The translations under genes and the position numbers were made by a program. From Dermatemys mawii (lineage: Eukaryota; Chordata; Testudines; Dermatemydidae), in assembly GCA_007922305.1 (NCBI GenBank), contig ML677366.1:13172910-13236909 (forward strand): a stretch of 64,000 nt of DNA. The letters are read 5' to 3'. The notes below the pieces were generated by a model, which made no database searches, was not told the DNA's origin, and was given only the letters and a program-made list of their open reading frames with translations. Position 1 is the stretch's first letter; every line of letters begins with the position of its first letter. This document shows, piece after piece, positions 11,401 to 21,419 of the stretch.

Positions 11401-12953
11401 GCTGATGCTGTATAGAATGGGGAGACTCAGGTCCCTGACTCCCCACCAGGCGCCCTGCTGCCAGAGAATGCAGGAGAACGCACCCGCCTCTGCTGTCCCT
11501 ATGAAAATTGTGGTTGGGTATGGAAGCCACCTAGCTGTAGCAGGGCGGGAAGAGGTGCAGGGCTGGAGAGTGTAGTGCAGGGACTGATGGCACTAGGAAG
11601 GAGGAGTATGTTTTGCCCACAACTCACTGAGAGCAGAGAAGCGTTGTGGAAAGAACCCCTCGTTCATGTTTTGGCGCCACCGCTCTGAAGAAGAACCTTA
11701 AATGTTGGGGAGAAGCTCCATAGAGTTTATGAACATGTGGGAGAACCATCAGCCTGGGCCCTGGAATTAGGCGCAGGAGTTACAACCATTAGGCAAACGT
11801 CTGTGCTGTGGGTGGCATCAACCTAGTGTGGGGAGAGCTGGAGAGAATCCTTCCCTGCCTCATCAGGATTTCTGCTCTTGGCAGAAACAACAGCCAACTC
11901 TGCACTGACTGGCACCTTCATAAACACAGTAATAAAATAATCACTGTGTCACACGGCCTGCTGTCAAAGGAGTGATGCATTTTGGGGACTGCAGAGGAGT
12001 TATTATGGGGCTGAGGCACTAATCACAGAGCTCGTTTCTATGCTCACTACAGAGTGTGGCGGAGACTCTAGAGCGCTGGGCTCCAGCGGGAGCTTGCTGA
12101 GAGCCAGTCCCATTTTGCAATCCCAGCCTGGCACCTTCTCTTCAGGCATCTCTGCCTGGAAACGGTTCTGTCTGGAATTGTATCATTATAGAAATGATAC
12201 AGTGCGGTCAGCATTAACCTCCCTGGAAACTAGCATGGAAAATAGAAGTGTGGAGCTGATGGCTCCAAGGCGAGCAGATGGGAGGGCCTGGGACCAGCGG
12301 GCGAAAAGGCCGCACTCTGCATACTAAAGGACACACAGACTCCTACTGAGATGTTATCTGGAGATTCCCCCCACCCTCGCTGTATTTTCCTTTAGTAAAA
12401 TCACTCTGAGCTGTGGCTCTTTCAGGGGGTGCGGGGTTCCTGCAGGGAATGTTGCAGCATCTAAGGTTCCTCTCCTTTATCCTACCTCGTGACCAGAACA
12501 AGCATTCTCCCAGTCCTGAGTATCAGGATTTTTCCACTCTTTGAGGAACGGCTGGGCACCATGAGTTCTACTCTCCCCTGGATCCATGTGTGTGATTCCC
12601 ATGCGGGGACAGGTACCTGGTGCAAAGGGAAGAGAGGATAGGACCCCTCCCAATCCAGTATAATACTGCCCTTGGGTTGTGTATATGCCTGTATGCCACA
12701 GTGGTCCCTCTGCCAGAGAGCTCATACACAGCTGAAGAGTGTCTTATTGTCAGCAGGGTTTTCTCAGTAAAGCCTGGAATGTCCATCTGGGGACCTTGAT
12801 CTTTCCAGGCTGGTTTTGCTCGCACTGCGTCACTCTTGGGGCCCTTCTTTTGTTTTACAGACTGACAGAGAGGGCCACTCCTCTGTCGAAGATGCCAGGG
12901 CGGCCATGGAGCTCTTCAAGTTTGCCAGGTCCAAAGGGGATGGCTCCATTTAA
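5245..12953 (+). CDS. ISG20: ISG20, interferon-stimulated 3'-5' exonuclease (three coding exons)
   Basis: The spliced coding sequence joins 5245-5475, 7288-7488 and 12861-12953 to give 174 residues; human ISG20 has 181. Both introns are GT-AG and phase 0. The protein is a single DEDDh (RNase T/DnaQ-type) exonuclease domain. The ExoI motif LDCEM gives D11 and E13. The ExoII motif GHDLRHDF gives D95. The ExoIII motif GHSSVEDA gives H150 and D155. All five metal-binding or catalytic residues are present, so the product should be active. ISG20 degrades single-stranded RNA and, less well, DNA, and acts in interferon-driven antiviral defence in nucleus and cytoplasm. The order of conserved blocks ([42 protein letters not shown]) favours ISG20 over AEN and ISG20L2, which carry long N-terminal extensions. 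The C-terminus ends about seven residues earlier than in human and is not basic. The start is set by an acceptor eight bases upstream; a second ATG follows immediately. Confidence 0.93.
5476..7287 (+). other. ISG20: ISG20 intron between coding exons 1 and 2
   Basis: 1812 bp, GT-AG. It carries a reverse-orientation L2/MIR-type tail at about 6345-6415 and a short hAT remnant at 6450-6584. Otherwise I see nothing recognisable. Confidence 0.85.
6450..6584. mobile_element. Short hAT-type remnant
   Basis: Begins CAGTGATTTTCAACC and ends AAAAACCACTA, which are inverted ends of the CAGTGGTTTTCAA type. Flanking 8-mers TTCCAGAC and CTCTAGGG share only a TC-AG core, so the target duplication is weak and the element is old. 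Confidence 0.5.
7288..7488 (+). CDS. ISG20: ISG20 coding exon 2 (residues 78-144)
   Basis: The acceptor is TTTTCCAG ending at 7287 and the donor is CCAG|GTAAGG at 7488/7489. There are 67 codons in phase 0. It encodes the ExoII block ([12 protein letters not shown]) with catalytic D95 and the [16 protein letters not shown] segment before ExoIII. Confidence 0.93.
8030..8140. repeat. Short dispersed repeat with inverted CCAAT boxes, copy A
   Basis: Shares an ATTGG-(gap)-ATTTT-ACCAATGAGAG-(gap)-TAGCAACAGCC-TTCC layout with 10165-10255. The ATTGG and CCAAT motifs face each other about 20 bp apart. I do not know a family name. Confidence 0.4.
9056..9757. mobile_element. hAT-type non-autonomous element, copy 1 of the GTGGGCAAAC family
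   Basis: 702 bp within the second ISG20 intron. The left end CAGGAGAGGCCAAACGTTTT and the right end AGTTTGCCCACCTCTG are degenerate inverted repeats. Flanking 8-mers CCCTAGTC (9048-9055) and CCTTAGAG (9758-9765) agree at 5 of 8 positions around a central TAG. Related copies are at 23306-24014 and 41626-42679. The interior is G-rich and has no transposase; the overlapping open frames here are artefacts of that composition. Confidence 0.75.
9795..9965 (-). mobile_element. MIR-like CORE-SINE fragment
   Basis: Carries the typical reverse-complement MIR string: a GGGGGACAGAGGCACAGATTAAGTGGCTTGGCCAAGG-type segment followed by CACACAGGGAGTCTGTGGC, then CAGGCATCCTG. This layout is shared by amniote MIR elements. 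Confidence 0.65.
10139..10157. repeat. (GT)n microsatellite
   Basis: About 9.5 uninterrupted GT units. Confidence 0.95.
10165..10255. repeat. Short dispersed repeat with inverted CCAAT boxes, copy B
   Basis: Same layout as 8030-8140: ATTGGTTGCAAAG, then CACCAATGAGAGGG, then CCTAGCAACAGCC. Both copies are in the same orientation in one intron, 2.1 kb apart. Confidence 0.4.
12861..12953 (+). CDS. ISG20: ISG20 coding exon 3 (residues 145-174 and stop)
   Basis: The acceptor TGTTTTACAG ends at 12860. The exon is read in phase 0, with stop TAA at 12951-12953. It encodes the ExoIII motif [10 protein letters not shown] with H150 and D155, then a short tail ending KGDGSI. It is too short to have been found by frame length and was located by homology of the motif. 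Confidence 0.92.
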   Translation, partial: TDREGHSSVEDARAAMELFKFARSKGDGSI

Positions 12954-13081
12954 GGGACTTCTTTCTTCTCGGTGTCTCGTCGGTTCACATACGCAGCTGT
13001 GCTGAAGGTTACGGGACAGGCTCCTAGTCACGTGGCCAGTGATGATCTTGTTATGGGCCGAGTGAATGTCCCATGTGGGTA

Positions 13082-13499
13082 GGGTGACCACATTTCCCAA
13101 AGGCAAAAAAAGACCCCACGTGGGGCTGGCCCGAGCACTCCCCTCCCCTGCGGGGCTGGCCCGAGCACTCCCCTCCCCTGCGGGGCTGGCCCTAGGCGCT
13201 CACCTGAGCCCCTGTCCCCCTTCAAGGCCGGGGTTGCTGCTCATTTGAGCCCTGCCTGCCACACAAGGCTGTGGCTGCTTGCTTGCGCCCTGCCTGTCCC
13301 CCGCCCCACCCGTGGGCTAGCGTTGGTGCATGTCCCCATCCTTCCCCCCACTCCATATATACCTCTGCACCACACTCCACTTTTTTGATTGATTAAGTCC
13401 TTGGCAAGAGCAAATGGGAGAAATGCCCATTTTGGCCAAAAAGTCAGGAGGGCTTAAAAAAAGCGACCGTCCTTGCCAGTGCAGGACATCTGGTCACCC
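13082..13499. mobile_element. TA-flanked MITE (GGGTGACC family), expanded copy
   Basis: The ends GGGTGACCACA and ATCTGGTCACCC are inverted. It is flanked by TA on the left and TC on the right. It belongs with the 119- and 123-bp copies at 57067-57185 and 36231-36353 but is longer, with a GC-rich insert containing a 30-bp tandem repeat. A TA target suggests Tc1/mariner-type mobilisation. It lies in the probable ISG20 3'UTR. Confidence 0.6.
13122..13193. repeat. 30-bp tandem repeat, 2.4 units
   Basis: Two identical 30-bp units (13122-13151, 13152-13181) beginning GGGGCTGGCCCGAGCACTCC, followed by a partial third unit. Confidence 0.9.
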
Positions 13500-13941
13500 T
13501 CCACATGGAGCCACTTTAAAATAGGCTGGGGGGGCACTAGTAAAAGGGATCCGCATTGTTTTGTTTTACTGAATGATTTTTAAAAATGAGAAGCCTTTGA
13601 GCAACTGTGAACACTTGCAGCCAGGCCTGGAGCAGAGGCCAGGGAAGCCTGGCTTGGCTCAGCTGTTTCAAGAGCTGAGGCTAGGGTGGACATTGGGAGG
13701 GGTGCCCTTTTGCAGGGAGACAACCTCTTTTCTGCAATGTAAAACCACCACAATCCTGCTCAAGAATCGGAGGGGTTTTGATCATCCCTGGTGACTTGCT
13801 GTGGTCACTCCCCTTGGATATATGTGTAGAAATACAAGTCCAATGTGGATAATGAACCTATCGCATTAGTCTTGAGGCAACCATCCCATGGGTCCCCAGA
13901 GCTTCTGGTATGGATACATGCATAACTTAGGCTCCATGTGG

Positions 13942-13947
13942 AATAAA
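13942..13947 (+). terminator. ISG20: Candidate ISG20 polyadenylation signal
   Basis: AATAAA about 990 bases after the stop, followed by a GT-rich stretch (13970-14015) that could act as a downstream element. Confidence 0.4.
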
Positions 13948-14040
13948 AGCTAGAGATCCTTAATGGCTGGTATAGGGACTAGTATGTAGTGCTAAAGAGT
14001 CTTGTGAGTGTTTTGAAAGAAGTATAAACCTGTCTCGTGA

Positions 14041-14235
14041 GAACCGACCAGCTGTGGACTGAGGCTGGGAATCAGGTGACTGAGTCTAGTCCCCACCTCT
14101 GCCACTGAAACACTACCACGCTGGCCCAAAATTCCTGCGTCAGCTTCTCCGTCTGTAAAAGGGGAGACAGGGAGCCATAATGCTGCTTGCCCAGCTTTGT
14201 GAAGTGTTTTTAGGTCTCTGGACACACAGTGCTAG
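14041..14235 (+). mobile_element. MIR-like CORE-SINE fragment
   Basis: Contains the MIR-type run GTCAGCTTCTCCGTCTGTAA followed by an AGGGGAGACAGG segment and a TTTGTGAAGTGTTTTTAGG tail, the usual 'cannot be confused' 3' half of MIR elements in sense orientation. Confidence 0.55.
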
Positions 14236-14599
14236 AGAAGTCTGATTATTGTTGTAAATGAAGCTCGTGATCCTTGCATTGCAACTCTGTGTTTTGAATA
14301 AAAAGAAGATGCTGTGAAAAATCAAAATATTCACCTCTCTGCTCCTTTGACTGGTCCCCCTCTTGTCCTTAGTGATGCAGGGGCATGCAGACACAATGCT
14401 GATAGACCCAGGATAAGAACCCAGACTGATAGATACTATCTGTTATGTTGTCCATATGGATGGAGACGGATCCTCCAAAGATGTAAATGATCATAATTCC
14501 ATTGTAGTCAATGGGACTATGACAGTTTTCACCAGGAAAGGATCTGACTCATAAATTACTACTCTCCTTCTCCCGCTTTTTGTCAGTCTTTTATATATT

Positions 14600-14720
14600 T
14601 AGATTGTAAACTCATGGGGACAGGGACAGTCTCTTAGCATCTGCTTGTACCATGCCTCGCACCAGGCACCTTTGATTTCTGATGGGGCTTCTAAACATTG
14701 CTGCAATACAAATAACTAAT
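14600..14720 (+). mobile_element. L2/MIR-type retroposon tail
   Basis: Reads TAGATTGTAAACTCATGGGG, ACAGGGACAGTCTCT, then TGCTTGTACCATGCCTCGCACC and CAATACAAATAACTAAT. This is the tail layout that also appears, in either orientation, near 3505, 4070, 6345, 8600, 25640, 40800 and 49205. Confidence 0.55.
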
Positions 14721-14859
14721 CATGATAGATTGATACATAAGGGCAGGAGCAATAGGTGACTATTACACCACCTGCATTACTGAATCCCCAGCCCTTAGTT
14801 ACCCCGTCTTCTGTTTTATTTTTACCAGTTTAGGGATTTAGGGTCATGTTTGTAGTGTT

Positions 14860-15038
14860 AAGAATAGCAGCCGTGTTAGTTTGTATCCGTAAAGAAAGCG
14901 AGGAATACTTGTAGCACCTTTACTTCTGTTGGTTCCATTCTATGCATCCGATGAAGTGGGCTATAGCCCACGAAAGCTTATGCTGAAATAAACTGGTTAG
15001 TCTCTAAGGTGCTACAAGTATTCCTTGCTTTCTTTACT
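14860..15038 (-). mobile_element. Penelope-like retroelement fragment, 5'-inverted, copy A
   Basis: 179 bp flanked by a 12-bp duplication with one mismatch: GTTTGTAGTGTT (14848-14859) and GTTTGTAGAGTT (15039-15050). The left part is the reverse complement of the element's 3' end (GCTGCTATT when read on the minus strand). The right part is sense-strand upstream sequence, so the two parts face each other. They overlap by about 30 bp, which makes an inverted repeat (14893-14924 against 15004-15035). The right part carries a hammerhead-like motif. Penelope-like identity is inferred from that motif and from the inversion; a SINE or LINE-tail origin remains possible. Confidence 0.55.
14944..14983 (+). 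ncRNA. Hammerhead-ribozyme-like motif, copy A
   Basis: Order: GCAT, CCGATGA, A, helix GTGGGC-TATA-GCCCAC, GAAA, GCTT, ATGC. GCAT pairs with ATGC as helix I. The 6-bp hairpin fits helix II. The AGCT after GAA is self-complementary, as in dimeric hammerheads. Against activity: U4 of the CUGANGA core is C, and there is an extra A before helix II. Confidence 0.4.
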
Positions 15039-15050
15039 GTTTGTAGAGTT

Positions 15051-18000
15051 GTTCACTAGGTGGTGCCCTTAGGCTGCTTATTTTTGTCTATATCATACCT
15101 ACCAGTTAACAGATGGGTACATCGTACAAGCCTTTGGCAGGCAGCCATTTAGAGGGGAGACTGGGTTTGCTGGGGAATCTTTTAGGGTGGTACAAATGTG
15201 TCTGAGCAGAGAGTTAAACTAAGCGAGCTGCACTGGATCGTGTGGGGGTGGGATGGGGAAGTGGGTTAAGGTACCAGCCTTTCACTTTTCTGAAGACCTG
15301 GATTTGCACGTGACTTGGGTCACAAACTAAATGAAACTTGGTCATTCTTAGCCTGCTCCAGGGCTGGCACCATTCAGCTGGGCCCAATGCAATTTGGGTC
15401 CATGACCCACACCCTAGCACACCTAAAAACCATGCTTTTTGTACTTACTACTGGGCTAATCAAACTACTCCGTACGTGTTGGCCACAAGCACTTTGTTTA
15501 AAATCAATGATAACGCTAAAACTGAAATAACAACAGTGCTGTGATCACAGCTGGAAGATGCTGAAGCAGCAATATTATGCCTAGCTTCGCTTGAGATGCA
15601 ACCAGGAGGGGGACAAATACCCATCTGGCTAGGGACTGTTCATTCCCAGGGGATAATTTGCAAAGGGGAACACAAAGCACAAATGCAGGAGCAATGGGGA
15701 GAGGGGTTGGCTTTGAGGTACACACTTGTTCACCGTTCCTTTGTAAATTAGCAGGGTGTTCTGGTTTATTCCCGAGGGAACCTGTTTAGTTTTTACATGG
15801 GCTTTCCTAGAAGCCAGAGCAAAAGGGGTGTCCCATCCTAGAGCGCAAAACTGGATTGCTACCCAGTTAAAACCGCAAACTTGTTCTCTTCCAGTTCTTT
15901 GCATTTCTTTAAGGTTAAAGTAAATCAGAGTCTATGCTGGGGAACCGAAGGAGCCTAAGGCAGCAGGGAAAGCCTGGAAGGGAATCTCACAGTGAAGGTG
16001 CAAGTTAAAAGCATTTCCCTGTCTTTCTGAGCTGGGATCTCCTGTGCCAGTTCCTAGTGTTGCTGGGCTCCTTACTTTCTTCACTTGGGGGCTGGTTCAC
16101 CCCCTTCCTGCAGCGCTGGTTCTTTTTCAGTGTCTTCTCATGACCCATGCTGACCTCCCAGCTACCTTCCTCTCTACTACTCCTGCACGGATTTCTGGCA
16201 CTATCCCAGACCCATTCCTCATGCTGCAGAGAGTCCATGGCTCTTTCCTCTGGACGGGACTTGAGTTTTGGAAGCTTCATTCTCAGAGTGCCAGAGTCTT
16301 CATTCCCCTGCCCGTTTCCTGGCTCAGTAGCTCCTGACCCCTCCCTCATACAGTTTCCCAGGGGAGAAGCTTCAGGATGCATCACTTGGGACCTGTAAAG
16401 CTAGGCTGGACAAATGAATAAGAGGGAACAATCTTGCATTGACTGGTGAAAGACTGGACTGGCAATGACCTAATAGAGGAAATAGGGTCCAGGAGAGGTT
16501 TCCATCTTGTAACTTCCCTGACTCTTCCTGCATTTCCCGAGCTCTCTATTTGTGGGGTCCAATCTTCTTGCATTCAGTAGTCAGGCAGGGCAGCAGGTGC
16601 TCTCAGCTCCATCACCTGATGTTGTCCAAACGTTTCAGCCTCTGAATTTTCATTTGGCTCATGCAGACAGATGCTGAATTGCTCAGAGCAGATGAAGCAG
16701 GATTGCCCCACAGATAGGGGCACAGACACGATTTCCTGAACATAAGGAACAGGACTCTCAACCTAAAAAAGCAAATGCCATCCACTGCCATCACTTTTAA
16801 AACCCAGGTGCCACATTGCTGACATTTGAGAGGACTGGCTCAGGAGGTTAAAAACCCCGAGGTAAGTGGCAATTTTAGCCATGGCTGAAAAGATAATTGT
16901 TCACTTCAAAAATCTAATGAACAATAGGGCAAGATTGCCGGTCTCTGTGAGGGAGAGGCTGTGGATTGGAACAGCAAGGGATGATGCAAGTCAGGGTTGT
17001 AGGACATCAGCTGAGTGGTGTTGGGATCCTGAGCTAGAATAGCAAGGAGTGTTGCAGGTCAGAGGTAGGATATGTTTGCAATCCTGTATGGAGAAGTTTG
17101 GATGGTTACTGTTTCCACTCACTCTCCAGCTAACCAGTACTCAGAGCCTTTCATTTGTACTAGAGCCAGCCTAACCTCTCCACACTTTTAAAGGGAAAGC
17201 CACAATAAACTGAGTGGCAAATTCCACTGAGAGAGTCATACAAGGTCGCTCTGTGTGACATATCAGGGCATGTTAGTTTGCCCCTTGATCCTTGTGTCTC
17301 TTAAAACAGAAAGGTGGAAAAGATAAAAGCCAGCACCACATAGAGCAACATTTGTTACCTTTTTAGGATTGCATTAATATGTGGTTATGGTCAGAGAAGG
17401 CACTCTAAAAACGGCACCATGTTGCTGAACATATCTGTCCCTCAAAGCAATTTCTGAGTCATAACGGCTGACCAAAAACAAGGTTTGGCTAGTTTGGACC
17501 CTGTAGACCCAATATAGACGTGGAAGCGTAAGCCACAAAAGCCATACGTTGTCCTGACTTACACCCCATCCTAAAATCTCAATTTCTCTTGATGAGTGAT
17601 ACATGAATTAGAAAGAACTCGGCATGAGTTTCATTTACTAGCTCATGCTGGCTGTTAGAGTTCTTGTTTTGACTTGTACAGTGGGCAAATTCAAGCTGGA
17701 AATCAGAGGTTGACTTATTAATCATTTGTTTCTGGTAGCAGCCAGAACATACTGGGCACTTTCTGAAGTCCTCAAAGCCTGAAGGAAATAAAATGTTACT
17801 AACCTGGTGGGACCCAAACCCATGTCCCTAATAAAGAGATGCAAAAAAAGCCAGGTGTCAGTTACAGCCCCCAAAGGGGAACATAAAGTTTATGTAGGGT
17901 CATGCACAAGGCAGATATTCTCACACTGAAAGTACCAGCCAGTCCAGGCAACTGCTGCTCAATTTAGTGATTCTGGGACTCTTGTCTCTATCCTTGCCCA

Positions 18001-19170
18001 CTGTCCATGTATTTTGTCATGTTGAGGACAAGGGAGTAGATTACATGTGAAAAACAGAAAATGACAATTGCCACTGGGGCTCTTTATTAACCTTTAAATC
18101 AGCCACTGTTAGAGAAACCATTAACCAAACCACAGAATAAAATTTCAGACACCCATTCAAATTATTCTCCAGCTTTGGAAAGATACACGCCAATCCTGTG
18201 TCTCCTAGTGGGAACATTCTGTCCCCCTTACACTCCCACTTGAAAGAATATTCATCTCGGAATATAAGGCAGAGCTGTTCCATAGCGCAAGGAGGCCTAC
18301 AAATAGCTTTCTGCATTAAAATGGCTCAGGGAATCTCATTTTTATCCCACAAGGTTAACAGATAATCTTACAGCCAGGTCATATGCTATTATACCTCAAA
18401 TACCCAATTGTAAATTTTTGTGTAGATTATATGTTGGATGCTTCCAAATAGCCAATTTCTTTTACCTTTATATAAAAAATGCAATTGAACCTTGTCCAGT
18501 ATGTACTGCATTTAGTATCAATGTGTTTTCTGAATGCTGGTGATGCATTTTATAAAATATATTGGCCATGTATTTAGTAATATACATGGAACATTGTTTA
18601 AATTATTCCAAAGCTGTCTGCTTCCTAATATTTTAAATACCTGTGGTAACACAATACATTTTAAATATAGATCAGGGTATAAAACCTATGGGAATTTTGC
18701 ATTATTATATGGTGAAGCCATTTGAAAGATGGCCTCATATTTTGAATGTCAGGAAAACTGACCAGTGTTGTATTTAGATGGGTTTTGTAAATGTGCAAAA
18801 CATTCCACAAAGCATCATATACTCCTTGGAAATACATATATATATTTCCTGATGGAAATGTTAGAGATATGAAAGATTGGAAGAGATTTGTAAGCTCTAA
18901 GAAAGCTCCCCACCCCCTGCTTCTCCCAAGTTATTCCATCCTCCCAGCCACTCAACACACACTGAGGGCTGGATTCCCCCACAACATGAGAGACTGGAGG
19001 ATTGTTCCCAAGATGATAGATTAGCAAACACAACTGGTGTGTCTCCAGTTACTGGGAATTAAATATGCCTTAAATCAAGGCACAAAGACTCCCTCCCAGG
19101 AAGTGTGTGTCTGAACTGTATGAACCATGCCTGAACTGGTTTCTCCTTTGGTTATTCCAAACGCCTGGTC
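15051..19170. other. Intergenic, mostly unrecognised
   Basis: No exon or well-preserved transposon is seen over 4 kb. The exception is the pair of ~70-bp units at 16955-17070. The frames at 16005-16398 are chance frames without recognisable domains. 18.3-18.9 kb is strongly AT-rich. Confidence 0.45.
16955..17070. repeat. Unnamed ~70-bp repeat, two degenerate units
   Basis: Two successive units of the form GGAACAGCAAGGG-TGATGCAAGTCAGGG and GAATAGCAAGGAG-TGTTGCAGGTCAGAGG. The same unit recurs at 27195-27360, 29285-29460 and 31815-31885. I do not recognise the family. Confidence 0.4.
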
Positions 19171-19223
19171 AGGAACCGGAGGAGAAGAGCCCTCACCCGA
19201 GACAATGCAGTCAGATTCACCTT

Positions 19224-19284
19224 TATAAAACGGCTGGCTAGTGTCACTTTGGCCTGCGTCCCAGCTGAGAGCTCACACAGTCAG
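19224..19284 (+). promoter_or_regulatory. Candidate TATA promoter with short first exon
   Basis: TATAAAA at 19224-19230 is followed 54 bp later by a good splice donor, CAG|GTAGGC (exon end 19284). A start site about 30 bp after the TATA box would give a first exon of about 30 bases. No downstream exon can be matched, so this may be chance. Position between ISG20 and the expected ACAN makes a non-coding RNA or an ACAN 5' exon conceivable. Confidence 0.2.
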
Positions 19285-19734
19285 GTAGGCCATAACAGGC
19301 CACTGCGGTTGCTTGTCCTACCCACTCCCCACCCACCTCCTGGGAACTGCTGCATATAGGTGGTCTGTCTCCCCTCTTAAAGCTCCCTCTGTTGATGCTG
19401 GGCAAGCCCGGAGCCCTGGGGCTCAGAGAGGAGGTGGTGGTGGTCAGTGAGGGAAGCAGCTGCTGAGAGGGGCCAGGGCTGGGAGAGGACAGAAGCGGGC
19501 AGGCTAATGGAGAGAGGGTTAGAATGGTGAAATGTCCCTCAGGTTTCTACTATCCACCCCTGTCTCCCCTGCCACAATCCCCTCAGGCTGCTTTAGGCTT
19601 CCACTACTCCCTCCCCCGCCCCCCGCGCCCCAAACTCCACTGCCTTCCCAACCAACCCTGCCCACTGCCAGCAGTCTAAAGCTCCCACTGCCCCTCTCCA
19701 CAAACCCCTTCCTTCCTAAATGGGGTTCCACTCC

Positions 19735-19835
19735 CATTAATTTGTTGTGTTTCTTTGGGCAAGTCACTTCACCTCCATGTGCTTCCATTTCACCACCTTC
19801 GAAATGGGGTAATTGTGGTGTACCAAGTCAGCGAG
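19735..19835 (+). mobile_element. MIR-like CORE-SINE fragment
   Basis: TTTGGGCAAGTCACTTCACC, then TGTGCTTCCATTTCACC and GAAATGGGGTAAT form the standard MIR 3' half in sense orientation. Confidence 0.65.
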
Positions 19836-21079
19836 TCTCTAGGAGGTCCTGGCTTTCACAGTGCTGCACACAGGGGTTACCTGGAATGTGAAAGTGACAG
19901 CAGGACTACAACTCCTCCTGCTTCCATATCACAGACTGCTAGCATCTGAACTAGAAGGGAATCTTCATTAATGGATAGCAGTGCAGGGAGTGTGACACAT
20001 GGTTGAACAGCTCCAACTCTAGCCAGCTCACCAGAATACGTACCAGGCAGAAGGATCAGATGAAAGATGCTATACAAAGGCAGGGTTTGGTTATTGATGC
20101 CAATTCAGAGCACCACTTCTATATTTGCCTTTTGCAAGTACGTGCAGGAAGGTTTAATCCTGAACTGTGAATTTCTATCCTTACGGCATTTGTGTCTTCA
20201 CCTTGTGTGGGAAGATCATAGGAACAAACCTTTTGCTCTTACACGCTGCTGGCAACAATACAGAAAAGGCTGTTTGTTTATATGTGACAGCCGCATTGGG
20301 TATGGGCCATGCCTGTCTGTGCAAATGGCCACTGAGGGTATGTGTGTGTTGTTCAGAGTTTCATTTCATTCCCGGGAGCAGGGCACGCATCGACCTGCTG
20401 CTTCTGGGTGCCTGATAACAGAACGTTTTGAGCAAGGGCCTTATGAAAACGCTTTTCATGGGCCTTACAGAAGGACGGTTGTTCCTGGGCCCAGCCATTT
20501 CCCCCCGCCCCCTCCATGTGGGACTCTTGTCTGTTTGAAATATACGAAGCCCCGCGAGAACAAGACAAAGTGAAAAGAAGAATTTATGGCTGCTGAGATC
20601 CAGCCCTGGGCTGCGATTCAAGCCCAGCAGCAGGCGTAGCTGCACTCAGGCAGGTTTTTCTGAGCGGCCCCGGCCCTGTGGGAAGCAGGGAGAGGACTTC
20701 ATCAAGGCCATCACTGTAACCAGCTGACGCCAGCATTGCTCTGTGGCCTGAGGCCCTTCCAAGGAGCGAGCCACGGCACAGATGTTCCCATTGTGCATCT
20801 AGGGAGCCTTCTCGGAAAAATCGAGCCGCTTCACTCTGAGTCTGCTTTTTCAGATTTAGTTATTAATTTTTATTTCATTTCTTTTTTGGAAAAGAGCCTT
20901 TTCTCTCCTGCTTTTCGTTATGAGTTGCCAACTCCCTTCTTTAAGCCTCCTCTCTACTCTGAATGATGCATGTGTCTGGTGGGTTGGCACCGCTCTGCCA
21001 AAATGTGATATCAGTTGTGCCAGGGACAGCCTCTTCTGCATTGGGAGATCTGTTGGACGGTGCTGAAAATGAAGCAGAA
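19836..21079. other. Intergenic, nothing recognised
   Basis: The frame at 20067-20573 (168 codons) is the longest here, but it shows no domain or exon structure and I treat it as chance. Confidence 0.4.
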
Positions 21080-21245
21080 GGGAGGAGGGAGGGTCTTGTG
21101 GTCAGGACAGGGACTCTGGAATCTTGGGTTCTATTCCCCACTGTACCCTTGGCTTGTTGTGTCACCTGTACAGGATTCCTTCCCCTCTGGGCCTCAGTTT
21201 TCCCATCTTTAAAATAGGGAGCTTAATAGTTACTTCATAGAAGTT
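21080..21245 (+). mobile_element. MIR-like CORE-SINE fragment
   Basis: Nearly full-length layout: GTGGTCAGGACAGGGACTC, TCTTGGGTTCTATTCCC, GTGTCACC, CCTCTGGGCCTCAGTTTTCC, ATCTTTAAAATAGGGAGCTTAATAGT-type tail. Confidence 0.7.
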
Positions 21246-21419
21246 TGTAATGCGCTGAAATCCAAAGTTCCAAAGGTTTTTCCATAAGGGAAAAAGGCAG
21301 CTAATGGAGGGAGAACACAGGTAGTAAGAGGCAGCTATCAGAAAGCAGTGATGTTAGGTGATAGTATCTAATGATTAAACTATTATTATTGACACCACGT
21401 AAACATCAGATAGCGTAGA

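Larger units (their letters stand above)
7489..12860 (+). other. ISG20: ISG20 intron between coding exons 2 and 3
   Basis: 5372 bp, GT-AG. It holds two related short repeats with inverted CCAAT boxes (about 8030-8140 and 10165-10255), an L2/MIR-type tail (8600-8660), a 702-bp hAT element, a MIR-like fragment and a (GT)n run. From 10.3 to 12.8 kb I recognise no element and no extra exon. Confidence 0.8.
12954..13947 (+). other. ISG20: Probable ISG20 3'UTR
   Basis: The sequence after the stop has no further coding potential in frame. The first canonical AATAAA on this strand is at 13942-13947, giving a UTR of about 1 kb that would include the MITE at 13082-13499. A second AATAAA is at 14297-14302. 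The true cleavage site cannot be decided from sequence alone. Confidence 0.45.

Noticed and set aside
14860..15038. Inverted SINE pair formed by two insertions
   Set aside because: A single 12-bp target duplication encloses the whole structure, so one insertion with 5' inversion explains it better.
20067..20573. 168-codon plus frame
   Set aside because: No recognisable motif, no splice context and no Kozak-like start; length is within chance for 64 kb in six frames.
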